A DNA stretch of 49,042 nucleotides from Ruminococcus sp. (lineage in GTDB: Bacteria; Bacillota; Clostridia; Oscillospirales; Acutalibacteraceae), in assembly GCA_017481885.1 (NCBI GenBank), contig JAFUOM010000100.1, positions 1 to 49,042 on the forward strand, read 5' to 3'. The position numbers and the translations under genes are program-made. The notes under the pieces are model-generated. The model made no database searches. It saw only the letters and a program-made list of their open reading frames with translations, and had not been told where the DNA came from. Positions 8,152 through 16,247 of the stretch are shown one piece after another; position 1 is the first letter of the stretch; every line of letters begins with the position of its first letter.

Positions 8152-9099
8152 TTATTTTACTTCAAATACAGTGCCTACACCTGTACCGTTAAAGTCTCTG
8201 AGGTCAATTTCTACAGGGCTGTCAGTTCTGAGCTCATAGCTATAAGCAAGTTTAATTGACTTACCAGGTTCAACTTCTACTGTGTAGTTATCATCTTCAG
8301 CAACTTTCTCTTTTGGATAGCTGATTGGAAGCTCGATACCATCCTGAAAAGCACCGTGTGTGATATTTGAGCTGAATGATTCTTCTTCAGCAGAATTGTT
8401 CTTGAAATCGTAGTAAACTCTGATGAGTTTTTCGCCTTCATAACCTTCTGTAAATTCACACTTTTCAATCTTGATGTCATACTTCACATCATAAGCTTCG
8501 TATACACCTTCAGCTTTGAGGTCTTTAACCCACTGTGGATCAGCAACTTTCTCGATTACAAATTCTTCCTTTGGAGCACCAGGAAGGTTCTTAGGGTCAA
8601 AATTAATTGTTACAGGCTCTTCTTCGCTGTAGTAATTATTGAAACCAACGACAATTGTACCGCCATCTTCTTTAAAGTTATACTCTTCACAAGTTCTGAC
8701 TGTAACGCCTGGACGGAGTTCAAGTAAACCTGTGTCAGCGGCATCAACAGCAATCTCGTAATATGCACTTGTTTCTGTTAATTCATAGCCGTCCTGAGTA
8801 GCTGAAAACTCGTAGTTATAGTTTGTGTAACATGTTTCATCGCTTGTGTTAGTAACATCAAACCAAACTCTGATTGCAGGTTTTTCATCGTAGTCCTTGA
8901 TTTGCTCGCAACCTAAAACGTTGATTGTGCAAGCATCAAGCTCAATTTTTGTTTCTTTGAAACCTTCGACTTTATCAGTCTTTGATGTGTCGGCACCTTT
9001 ATTATCTGCAGGTTTTTCTTCATCTTCACCACAAGCGGCAAGTGATAACACCATTAAAAGTGCCATTAAAATAGCTAAAGTAGATTTAAATAATTTCAT
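8152..9099 (-). CDS. Two-domain DUF5067 lipoprotein
   Basis: The protein has 315 residues, with a lipobox LAAC at Cys 23 and an acidic linker. It contains two tandem DUF5067-like domains, at about 50-170 and 195-315. Domain 1 shows IRVWFDVTNTSDE and ELRPGVTVRT; domain 2 shows IRVYYDFKNNSAE, QDGIELP and VEPGKSIKLAYSYEL. The duplication is internal, because both halves share the strand order and the PGxxV/I turn. Lipid anchoring to the outer membrane face is expected. It lies between the zinc-ribbon gene and a DUF4428 gene of the operon. The single-domain relative at 2325 has a promoter of the same class. Confidence 0.85.
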   Translation of the reverse strand: MKLFKSTLAILMALLMVLSLAACGEDEEKPADNKGADTSKTDKVEGFKETKIELDACTINVLGCEQIKDYDEKPAIRVWFDVTNTSDETCYTNYNYEFSATQDGYELTETSAYYEIAVDAADTGLLELRPGVTVRTCEEYNFKEDGGTIVVGFNNYYSEEEPVTINFDPKNLPGAPKEEFVIEKVADPQWVKDLKAEGVYEAYDVKYDIKIEKCEFTEGYEGEKLIRVYYDFKNNSAEEESFSSNITHGAFQDGIELPISYPKEKVAEDDNYTVEVEPGKSIKLAYSYELRTDSPVEIDLRDFNGTGVGTVFEVK

Positions 9100-9139
9100 A
9101 GTAAACTTCCTTTCTAAAATAAATATAATTTATGATTGA

Positions 9140-10111
9140 TTATCTCATATCATTAAAGTTGATTGGGTCGCCACACATTGGACAGAAAGAAGGTGGGTTT
9201 GCACCCTGTGGGTTAATCCATCCGCATTTGTCACATACAATATTTGCAGGTGCAGGCTGCTGTGGCTGTTGTGGCATACCATACTGAGGCTGACCATAAC
9301 CTTGCTGTTGAGGTGTGCCATAAGGAGCTTGTTGTGGCTGGCCATACACTGGTGGTTGACCCATATTGTTAGCCGCCTGTTGCATTGCGTATGCCTGAGC
9401 ATTAACCAGCTGCTGTGCCATCATTTCAGGTGTTGGTGGCTGTGTTGGCATACCATACTGTGGCTGTCCATACATCCCTTGCTGTGGTGCACCATAACCA
9501 CCCTGCATACCGATACCCTGACCGGTGAGAATCATCTTGATTTCGTTAGCCTGTGCTTCATACTGACGATACATATCTGTGTATGGACTATCAGGACGAT
9601 GTACATAATCAGTAAGGTCGAAAATAACCTCTGAAAAGTATGGTGAGTTTACACCGATGTGCATCTCAAATTCATATTCAATCTTGTATCTAGGTGGTGT
9701 GTAACTTCTATTATTGCCCTGTGCATCTTTTGTATAGAGTTCCTGTCTGTGTTCCTTGATATCAAGGTCGCATGACATTACCTGTGAAAACTCAATCAGG
9801 TCAGGATTCTTATCTCTCCAGTTGGAACCGCTTTCTACACAAAACTTTCTCTGTGCTAAATCAATGTAGATTTTTTTATCTGCACCAAAAGTTTTCATTG
9901 GGTTGAACTGTTTGAGCATAACTTCGTTCTGAGCCCTGTACTCAAGCTGTTCTTTAATCTCAGCAACAGTAGAACGTTTTCTCTCGTTAAATAATGGTGA
10001 GAGCTTTTTGTTACATTTTGAACAAATGTTACCATCTTCAACCTTTCTGTTACCAAGCAGACCGATTTTTTCACCGCAAATATCGCAGTATTTCTTATCA
10101 AATAAACCCAT
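9140..10111 (-). CDS. DUF4428 protein with PGQ-rich linker and C-terminal zinc ribbon
   Basis: The protein has 323 residues. The N-terminus is a DUF4428 zinc ribbon ([20 protein letters not shown]), followed by a cytoplasmic domain at about 75-195 ([33 protein letters not shown]). A long Gln/Pro/Gly/Tyr-rich low-complexity stretch occupies about 200-290. A final zinc ribbon has CDKCGW and FCPMCGD. No membrane helix is seen. The C-terminal ribbon closely resembles that of the SPFH protein encoded immediately upstream (38 bp away), suggesting that both use the same kind of tether or partner. Confidence 0.8.
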   Translation of the reverse strand: MGLFDKKYCDICGEKIGLLGNRKVEDGNICSKCNKKLSPLFNERKRSTVAEIKEQLEYRAQNEVMLKQFNPMKTFGADKKIYIDLAQRKFCVESGSNWRDKNPDLIEFSQVMSCDLDIKEHRQELYTKDAQGNNRSYTPPRYKIEYEFEMHIGVNSPYFSEVIFDLTDYVHRPDSPYTDMYRQYEAQANEIKMILTGQGIGMQGGYGAPQQGMYGQPQYGMPTQPPTPEMMAQQLVNAQAYAMQQAANNMGQPPVYGQPQQAPYGTPQQQGYGQPQYGMPQQPQQPAPANIVCDKCGWINPQGANPPSFCPMCGDPINFNDMR

Positions 10112-10149
10112 AATTTACCTCCGTTTATGTAATATGATTTATTATTTGT

Positions 10150-11382
10150 TTAATTAACGTCATTGTTATTAAAAGCATCGCCACACTCAGGACAGAATTT
10201 TGGCGGATTGTGAGGATCAGGCGGTATGTAACCACACTTATCACATTTACAAGTAGCTCTGATGTCGTTTCTTTTGGTGCCACACTCCTGACAAAACTTT
10301 CCTTTATTTATAGCACCACAAGTACATTTCCACTCTTCAGCTTCGGGTCTTTTTGTACCACATTCCCGACAAAATTTGCCGTTTGTTGTTGCGCCGCACT
10401 GACATTTCCAACTGTTATTGGTAGCAAGCGTAACAGCAACAATCCCTGTTGTATTAGCTGTAGCATTTTCTGATGCAATTTGGACAGCTTTAGAAGTAGC
10501 GTCTATCATTCTGCCTGCCATTACTGATGGGGCTAAACCGGTTGCTAAAGCATCCTCCAACTTGTTTACACTCACCATATCGTTGTACTCAAGGACAAGT
10601 GGTTTTAATGCAATTGATTCCAGCTTTATACCGCGATATTCTATCCACAGTTCTTTGAGAACCTCGTTAAGCGCATCTTTCAGTTCCTGCGTGTGTGCAG
10701 GAATCTGCGATGGTCGAAGTTCCAACTCTGAAAGTTTCGCAAATGCAGGTTGAAGTGCATCGGAAATTTCGTCTCTCATCTGCTGTACAACATCAAATGT
10801 ACGATACTCGTGTAGTACATTGCCGCTGACGTTTTTATAGAAAACAAGAGGATTAACGATTTTAAAAGAATATACGCCTCTGCAACTAACCTGTACGGTT
10901 CTCTTGTAATTCATCTTTTTATTTACAACATCGAACAAAAAGGAATTTCTACAACCAAAGTTGTTGTTCATAATCTCTTTAGTGTTGACGTAATAAACCC
11001 TCTGGTCTTTTCCTGTATCCCCACCGAAAGCCATACGTTTGCCAATGGTTTTAAAACTTTCTTTTATGCTATCAGTGAGCTCTCCTGTGAATACACTCGG
11101 TTCAGTAGAATCGTTATATGTAAATACTCCGGGCTCTGCACAAACTTCTATAACCTTACCTTGATCAGTGAGAATCATACACTGACCATCGGCTACAGCT
11201 ATTCCAGAACCATTCGAGATTACATTTGCGTGACCTTTTGTATTGGACGAGTTCGAGCTAACTTGTTTCTCTCCTCTTTTCACTAAAACCCTACTAGGCA
11301 GCGATTCACAATAGTATAGTTCTACCCATTGGTCGGCAAGCACTCCACCGACTGCGCCAAGCCCAGCTTTAATTAGTCCCAT
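10150..11382 (-). CDS. SPFH-domain protein with tandem C-terminal zinc ribbons, YdjI-like
   Basis: The protein has 410 residues. It begins with a short glycine-rich amphipathic segment and QWVELYYCESLPSRVLVKRG, typical of the virion-core/YdjI type of SPFH protein, with the SPFH domain extending to about residue 290 (RTVQVSCRGVYSFKIVNP, FDVVQQMRDEISDALQPAF). The C-terminal 90 residues hold three zinc ribbons (CQCG/CRECG, CTCG/CQECG, CKCDKCG/CPECG). SPFH proteins form membrane-associated oligomeric cages or scaffolds. In Bacillus YdjI works with YdjG and YdjH to recruit PspA to damaged membrane. Those two partners lie downstream in this operon, but PspA is not in the window. Confidence 0.85.
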   Translation of the reverse strand: MGLIKAGLGAVGGVLADQWVELYYCESLPSRVLVKRGEKQVSSNSSNTKGHANVISNGSGIAVADGQCMILTDQGKVIEVCAEPGVFTYNDSTEPSVFTGELTDSIKESFKTIGKRMAFGGDTGKDQRVYYVNTKEIMNNNFGCRNSFLFDVVNKKMNYKRTVQVSCRGVYSFKIVNPLVFYKNVSGNVLHEYRTFDVVQQMRDEISDALQPAFAKLSELELRPSQIPAHTQELKDALNEVLKELWIEYRGIKLESIALKPLVLEYNDMVSVNKLEDALATGLAPSVMAGRMIDATSKAVQIASENATANTTGIVAVTLATNNSWKCQCGATTNGKFCRECGTKRPEAEEWKCTCGAINKGKFCQECGTKRNDIRATCKCDKCGYIPPDPHNPPKFCPECGDAFNNNDVN

Positions 11383-11418
11383 AATTCACATCCTTTTTTG
11401 TTACTCAAAAGCTTGTAA

Positions 11419-11688
11419 TCAATACAACAAGTGTTCGCCACATTGCGGACAATATCTGCAATCGTTTGACAAAACTGTTTTACAGTGAGGACAAGAAAAA
11501 TGTTTTTTAGCATACAATTCATAAAGTGAAAGCTGTGGCAACCCCTTTGAACAAACAGGACAAACATCGAGTTCGGTACTTGTGATAGTGTAGCAATGAG
11601 AACAAACTTTGTATTTTTTCATTTCATTCGGACCAAAACCGAACTCTTCCATACTTTCAATTCTTGTAGTTTCATATGTACTAAGCAC
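11419..11688 (-). CDS. Small double zinc-ribbon protein
   Basis: The protein has 89 residues with two zinc-ribbon pairs: CSHC/CPVC in the middle and CPHC/CPQC at the C-terminus. No other domain is visible. The likely start is GTG 11688, placed eight bases after GGGGAG and overlapping the upstream stop codon by eight bases, so translation is probably coupled to the upstream gene. An internal ATG at about 11622 is a weaker alternative. It may act as a metal-dependent adaptor; the function is unknown. Confidence 0.65.
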   Translation of the reverse strand: MLSTYETTRIESMEEFGFGPNEMKKYKVCSHCYTITSTELDVCPVCSKGLPQLSLYELYAKKHFSCPHCKTVLSNDCRYCPQCGEHLLY

Positions 11689-12052
11689 TCAAGTCACTCC
11701 CCTGATACCTCAGATGTTGACCACAACTAAGACAAATATCTTCGTCGCCTGTAACAGCCTCACCACAGAATTTGCAAAAATTCGGTTTTGCTTCCCAAGG
11801 TGCACAATTGACACATTCGAGAACATCTGCGTTATACATAACATTTGTTACCCAGTTACCACATTTGTGACATTTGTTAAAGTGCTCTTTTCCTTCAAAT
11901 TCCCAAGCGAGTAATAATTCTTTTTCAGGTGACTTTGCCTTGTATGGTTTTGTTATACAAACAAGAGCACCTGAAATATCACAGAAAAAGTAGTACCTGT
12001 TTCCTGAAACTTCGGGTACAATCTTGTACTTTGCAGTTGTTTTATTTTTCAT
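11681..12052 (-). CDS. Zinc-ribbon protein, first gene of the reverse-strand operon
   Basis: The protein has 123 residues. ATG 12052 is chosen over the longer frame because AAGGAGGT lies five bases upstream. The N-terminal half (YKIVPEVSGNRYYFFCDIS) may form a small beta domain. The C-terminal half has zinc-ligand pairs CHKC/CVNC and CKFC/CLSC. There is no membrane helix. It is the promoter-proximal gene of the ten-gene run and is divergent from the membrane LuxR-type regulator, with the promoter at 12221-12253. The function is unknown. Confidence 0.7.
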   Translation of the reverse strand: MKNKTTAKYKIVPEVSGNRYYFFCDISGALVCITKPYKAKSPEKELLLAWEFEGKEHFNKCHKCGNWVTNVMYNADVLECVNCAPWEAKPNFCKFCGEAVTGDEDICLSCGQHLRYQGSDLSA

Positions 12053-12220
12053 ACAAGACCTCCTTCTATATTGAATAAACAACACTTATTTAACGTTGCT
12101 GTATATCAATTGACTAACTTCAAAATATATGATATGATAGATGTAATTGTTAGTTGTTGGGCGGTTTCAATTTTCGTTGCAGCGAAACTGAGAACTTTCA
12201 TTCAACACTTTATGATTATA

Positions 12221-12253
12221 ATTATAATCATCTACATTACGTTGTCCCCACAC
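12221..12253 (-). promoter_or_regulatory. Promoter of the zinc-ribbon/SPFH/TPM operon, atypical -35
   Basis: On the reverse strand GTGTGGGGAC (12253-12244) is followed after 17 bp by a perfect TATAAT (12226-12221). Upstream boxes lie 22, 53 and 65 bp from the element (reverse-strand CCCACAC starting at 12275, 12306 and 12318). This reproduces the promoter at 2057-2089, with the distal tandem pair about one helical turn further away. Confidence 0.7.
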
Positions 12254-12268
12254 AAACCTAATATTTTA

Positions 12269-12318
12269 GTGTGGGAAATCACACTTTTTCATAAAATTAG
12301 TGTGGGTTTTAGTGTGGG
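12269..12318. promoter_or_regulatory. Operator boxes between the operon and the LuxR-type gene
   Basis: GTGTGGG occurs at 12269-12275, 12300-12306 and 12312-12318. The last two again have the 12-bp period. A CATAAT at 12324-12329 lies 17 bp after 12301-12306 and could be the -10 of the regulator gene, in which case the tandem boxes would overlap its promoter and provide autoregulation. That last point is weak. Confidence 0.65.
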
Positions 12319-12352
12319 ATTTACATAATTATCACTCTGAAGGAGTTTACAT

Positions 12353-13486
12353 ATGAAAAAAGCATATCTTACAGCACCGTTTCTTGCTTTGCTGTTAACT
12401 ACACTTGGTGGCTGTGATACTATTGGAGCGAAAAGCTCAAGTGTCGCTATAGTGTATGGTGTTACCACTGTACTTTCTTTATTACTACTGATTGGGTACT
12501 GCACACTTTTAAAGAAAAAAGAAATGTGGTATGCAACTCTTTTTGCATCTGTATTTATAGTTAATGCGGGATATTTTTCGCTTTCTATTTCTACGACAAT
12601 CGAAGAAGCGTTACTTGCTAACAGAATCGCTTATCTCGGCTCAGCTGTTTTGCCGCTGGCTATGTTAATGATAATTAAAAATCACTGTAATGTCAGATTC
12701 AATAAGTTTTTGACATCAGGATTTATTCTAACTAGCATTGTAGTGTTCCTCATAGCGGCGAGTCCCGGATATCTTGATATTTACTACAAATCAGTTTCAC
12801 TTGATACAATAAACGGTGCAACTGTTCTTATCAAAGAATACGGTAGCTGGCATTGTGTATACCTGTTCTATCTGCTGACATACTTCTCGACAATGATAGG
12901 TACAATAACTTACTCTATCATAAAACGTAAGATAAACACCGCAATTCGAGCAATAATCCTTGTATCAGCTGTATTTATGAACATCGGAGTATGGATGCTG
13001 GAGCAAATTGTCAGAATTGATTTTGAAATTCTTTCAGTGTCTTATATCATCACTGAGTTGTTTTTACTTTCTCTGCATCTTATGATACAGGAAAACGAAT
13101 GGCTGATTTCAAAAGCAAAAATTGAAGTAAAAGAAGCTACTCCAATAGTTGTTGCTGAAAACGTTCCCGTAGAAATTGAGGAAGATTCAACAGATGTTAT
13201 TTGTGAAGATACAGAAACTGTTGTCGAGAATGAAGCGATATCTACTGAACTTATTGAAAAATGCGAATATTTTGAAAAGCAACTGGAAACACTTACTGCT
13301 ACTGAAATCAGCATATATAAAATGTATGTTGATAAAAAAACAACAAAAGAAATTATGAGCACACTCAACATAAAAGAAAATACACTCAAATACCACAACA
13401 AGAATTTGTATTCAAAACTCGGTGTATCTTCAAGAAAAGAGTTAAGAGAAATTGCTCAAATAATTTCACAAAAAGCCAATGTATAA
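12353..13486 (+). CDS. Membrane-embedded LuxR-family transcription regulator with 7TM sensor-like domain
   Basis: The protein has 377 residues. The first 245 or so contain about seven hydrophobic segments (residues about 4-20, 31-51, 60-78, 90-108, 121-139, 168-187, 198-240), resembling the N-terminal 7TM region found on some histidine kinases. An acidic linker (about 250-300) leads to a LuxR/GerE helix-turn-helix at 314-373 with TATEISIYKMY, TTKEIMSTLNI, ENTLKYHNKNLYSKLGV and SRKEL. There is no kinase or receiver domain, so it is a candidate one-component regulator that senses at the membrane and binds DNA. The ribosome site AAGGAG supports ATG 12353. It sits among the GTGTGGG boxes and is the only DNA-binding protein encoded in this region. 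Confidence 0.85.
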   Translation: MKKAYLTAPFLALLLTTLGGCDTIGAKSSSVAIVYGVTTVLSLLLLIGYCTLLKKKEMWYATLFASVFIVNAGYFSLSISTTIEEALLANRIAYLGSAVLPLAMLMIIKNHCNVRFNKFLTSGFILTSIVVFLIAASPGYLDIYYKSVSLDTINGATVLIKEYGSWHCVYLFYLLTYFSTMIGTITYSIIKRKINTAIRAIILVSAVFMNIGVWMLEQIVRIDFEILSVSYIITELFLLSLHLMIQENEWLISKAKIEVKEATPIVVAENVPVEIEEDSTDVICEDTETVVENEAISTELIEKCEYFEKQLETLTATEISIYKMYVDKKTTKEIMSTLNIKENTLKYHNKNLYSKLGVSSRKELREIAQIISQKANV

Positions 13487-13487
13487 C

Positions 13488-13517
13488 AAAAAGAGCCTGT
13501 CAAACGACGGGCTCTTT
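13488..13517 (+). terminator. Terminator hairpin of the LuxR-type gene
   Basis: AAAGAGCC (13490-13497) pairs with GGCTCTTT (13510-13517) directly after the stop codon. The T-tract is limited to the three bases of the stem, so efficiency is uncertain. Confidence 0.65.
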
Positions 13518-13523
13518 CCTGTT

Positions 13524-13563
13524 CCCACACCAAATCCCACACTTTTTTACTGTTTCCCCCACT
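13524..13563. promoter_or_regulatory. Operator boxes upstream of the InlB/dockerin gene
   Basis: CCCACAC occurs at 13524-13530 and 13536-13542 (12-bp period), with a degenerate C-rich box CCCCACT at 13557-13563. They lie 54, 42 and about 21 bp upstream of the -35 element of the next promoter, matching the spacing at 2089. Confidence 0.65.
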
Positions 13564-13577
13564 AAAAAAATTGATTC

Positions 13578-13611
13578 GTGTGGGGACAAATATATATTTT
13601 ACATATATAAT
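13578..13611 (+). promoter_or_regulatory. Promoter of the InlB/dockerin gene, atypical -35
   Basis: GTGTGGGGAC (13578-13587) is followed after 18 bp by a perfect TATAAT (13606-13611), the fourth copy of this architecture in the window. Confidence 0.65.
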
Positions 13612-13643
13612 GTATGCGTAAAAATGTAAATGGAGGTTATTTT

Positions 13644-15359
13644 ATGAAGAAGTTTACAAAGAAAATTTTGAGTTTAGTGTTAGTCACTATGATACTTTGC
13701 TCAATCATTCCATTCTCAGCATCTGCTGCTATTGACATTCTTGTTGTTGATGTTTATGATGTCAGCACACCTGTTGAGGGTCAGTCACCTGACTATGGTA
13801 TTTATCTGCCTGAAAGCTATCACGATATAGCACAGTGGTTCGGTGATGGTTACTACAACGGTATCCGTTGGATAGATGAGTTTGGCAACGTACTTGACCC
13901 AGACAATGATGTTTTTGTCTATGGTGTTTCATATACTGTAGAGATTAACCTTTTCGCAGGCGAGAACAACTCTTACATCAGAGTAAATGATGTTGCTATT
14001 GACGATGAAGAAGTCGAGTATACTGTGAGCGATGATTACAGAATAATCACACTTTACAAGACTTTTGAGACTGTTGACGATGAAGACCTGTGTTCTATTA
14101 TCTGTGACTATGGCTTTGATGACAACTATGATTTCATCTTAAATAAAGTTGGTGAAATCCCAAGCACACCAGAATACATACAGCGAGATGGCTACACATT
14201 ATTTGGTTGGTACACTGAGCCTGAGTTTATCAATGAGTATGACTTTATGGATGCTGAATCATCAAACCTAAGATTATACGCAAGATATGTTCCGTTAGAA
14301 GATATTGTAACTATCTATATGTACACTGATGACCCTGAGTTTCCGTACGCAATAGAAGACGCGGTTATCGGCGATTATGTAAATGTAGATGACCCTGACT
14401 ATTATGATACATTCAAGTTCTTCACAGGCTGGTATGCTGACCCTGAATTAACAACAGAGTATGATTTTTCACAGCCTATCGAGGGTGATGTACACCTTTA
14501 TGCTCGCCTTATCTCTTATGATGATGTAGCAATTATCACAACATACAAGCCTGAGGAATATTTCTATACAGATTACTACGAGGTAGAAAAAGGTGAATAT
14601 TTCTATATTCCCCCACTCGAAGTTGAAGATATGTACTTTGACGGCTGGTTCTATGATGTAGAACTCACACAGCCTTATAACCCTGAATTACCTGTTAATG
14701 ACGATTTTGCTGTTTACGCTAAGCTTATCCCATACAGCGAAATGCACACTGTTTCTATCTGGCTCTTCCCTGATGCTGAGTTTCCAATCGGTTCAGGTTA
14801 TGTAAAAGATGGTGACACTTACGAAATCGAAGAGCCATATCAAGAAGGTATGATTTTTGACGGCTGGTACGCAGAACCTGAATTTATCAACAAGATTGAA
14901 GTACCATTTACAGTTACTTCTGATGTTGACCTTTATGCTAAATTCGTGAAAGAGCACCTTGTATCTCTTTATGTATTCACAGATTCAGAACCACTCATCA
15001 TAATCGGAGTAGCAGATGGCGAAACTTACACACCTGCTGAACCTGGCATAGAGGGTATGGTATTTGAAGGTTGGTACACAGAACCTGAGAGAATCAACAA
15101 ATTTGATACAAACGCTCCAATCACACAAGATATGAATCTTTACGCTAAGTTTGTACCTGAATATATTCCAGGTGATGTAAACAACGATGGCACAGTTAAC
15201 ATTATGGATGTCACAACAATTCAGTTGCATCTCGCAAGTTATCCTTTAGATGTATTTGTTGAACAAGCTGCCGATGTTGATGACAATGGTAGTATTCAAA
15301 TTATGGATGCTACAACTATTCAGCTGTTTGTAGCAGGATATGATGTTGAGCTTAATTGA
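13644..15359 (+). CDS. Secreted InlB-repeat protein with C-terminal dockerin
   Basis: The protein has 571 residues. ATG 13644 is chosen over the in-frame ATG 13614 because TGGAGGT lies just upstream of it and MKKFTKKILS begins a proper signal peptide (cleavage near SASAA). After an N-terminal domain of about 130 residues come five Listeria-Bacteroides (InlB/Flg_new) repeats, each with the core GWY or GWF (for example LFGWYTEPEF, FTGWYADPEL, FDGWFYDVEL, FDGWYAEPEF, FEGWYTEPER). Residues 510-571 are a type I dockerin with loops DVNNDGTVNIMD and DVDDNGSIQIMD. No enzyme domain is visible; an adhesive or scaffold-attached surface role is inferred. It has the unusual promoter at 13578-13611. Confidence 0.9.
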   Translation: MKKFTKKILSLVLVTMILCSIIPFSASAAIDILVVDVYDVSTPVEGQSPDYGIYLPESYHDIAQWFGDGYYNGIRWIDEFGNVLDPDNDVFVYGVSYTVEINLFAGENNSYIRVNDVAIDDEEVEYTVSDDYRIITLYKTFETVDDEDLCSIICDYGFDDNYDFILNKVGEIPSTPEYIQRDGYTLFGWYTEPEFINEYDFMDAESSNLRLYARYVPLEDIVTIYMYTDDPEFPYAIEDAVIGDYVNVDDPDYYDTFKFFTGWYADPELTTEYDFSQPIEGDVHLYARLISYDDVAIITTYKPEEYFYTDYYEVEKGEYFYIPPLEVEDMYFDGWFYDVELTQPYNPELPVNDDFAVYAKLIPYSEMHTVSIWLFPDAEFPIGSGYVKDGDTYEIEEPYQEGMIFDGWYAEPEFINKIEVPFTVTSDVDLYAKFVKEHLVSLYVFTDSEPLIIIGVADGETYTPAEPGIEGMVFEGWYTEPERINKFDTNAPITQDMNLYAKFVPEYIPGDVNNDGTVNIMDVTTIQLHLASYPLDVFVEQAADVDDNGSIQIMDATTIQLFVAGYDVELN

Positions 15360-15387
15360 TTCAGTTACAAGAAAGGACTCTAACACT

Positions 15388-16056
15388 ATGAACGATGAAG
15401 AACTTCGAAAAATAAGATACAGTGGTACTTGCTCTTTATGTGGTAACAAAGTAAAATTGCTTGACAGAAACTACACACACATCCTGTCTGACGGCACTCT
15501 GTGTCAAAAATGTCATATGGCAATTTTGCAGTTCATATCTGCAAAAAACGCATGGGTTGAAAAAGACGAGTATCTTTCTGTTATGGAGAAAAACTATAGC
15601 TATAGTGATGAGCACAGTATGCCTCTTGAAAAAGCTCAGGCTTTGCTGAAACTCAGAGATACAGTTTGTGACAGATTCTTAAAAACCATTGAGCTTGATA
15701 ACGGAGATGTTTTTGTGGCACAGAAAGTCTTCCAGATGCCGAAGAATCCTCCGATTTTTATTCTTCGTGCAATAAAGGTAAAAAACAAAGCTGTTCTACA
15801 GGGATTTGCACTTAAATGTAAATTCAAAAAAGGCGATTCTATCAAGCTGAAAATTGGTGACAATATCCAGACTGTTAAAGCTCTTGATGTAGTGCCATGT
15901 GGTACCGATCCGCTTATTAAAAGTACATTTTTCAGCAATCTCGAATCAAACGTTCATAACCACACTATTGACGAAGGTCGAGATGGATGGATAATCATTG
16001 ATACAGAGGAATTTGATAAAATTAAAGAAGGAGATTTTATCGCTAAAGGTAATTAA
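15388..16056 (+). CDS. DUF4428 zinc-ribbon protein
   Basis: The protein has about 222 residues if it starts at ATG 15388, which follows GAAAGGAC; the longer frame from 15340 overlaps the dockerin gene and lacks a good ribosome site. Residues about 14-45 form a DUF4428 zinc ribbon (CSLCGNKVKLL, DGTLCQKC). The rest (VFQMPKNPPIFILRAI, LKCKFKKGDSIKLKIG) looks like a beta-barrel domain that I do not recognise. The gene follows the InlB/dockerin gene after 28 bp with no terminator between them, so the two probably share a transcript. The same DUF4428 ribbon occurs in the 9140 protein, linking it to the operon on the other side of the regulator. Confidence 0.7.
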   Translation: MNDEELRKIRYSGTCSLCGNKVKLLDRNYTHILSDGTLCQKCHMAILQFISAKNAWVEKDEYLSVMEKNYSYSDEHSMPLEKAQALLKLRDTVCDRFLKTIELDNGDVFVAQKVFQMPKNPPIFILRAIKVKNKAVLQGFALKCKFKKGDSIKLKIGDNIQTVKALDVVPCGTDPLIKSTFFSNLESNVHNHTIDEGRDGWIIIDTEEFDKIKEGDFIAKGN

Positions 16057-16067
16057 TCTATAACTAA

Positions 16068-16100
16068 ACAGCCTATCGTGTTATGAACATGGTAGGCTGT
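16068..16100 (+). terminator. Hairpin after the DUF4428 gene
   Basis: ACAGCCTA (16068-16075) pairs with TAGGCTGT (16093-16100), with extra partial pairing inside. The following AACTTTA is only weakly T-rich. The stretch from here to 16247 shows no gene. Confidence 0.6.
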
Positions 16101-16247
16101 AACTTTATGATTTATCATATGTTTTGTACTACTCTCTATTGATGTTGTATCGTTTTCTCGATGTAGATACTTTTCTTTCGAACATAATAAAATTTGAGGT
16201 TACATACTTCCTATTGTATGAGTGTAATATATACAGGGATGTTAACG

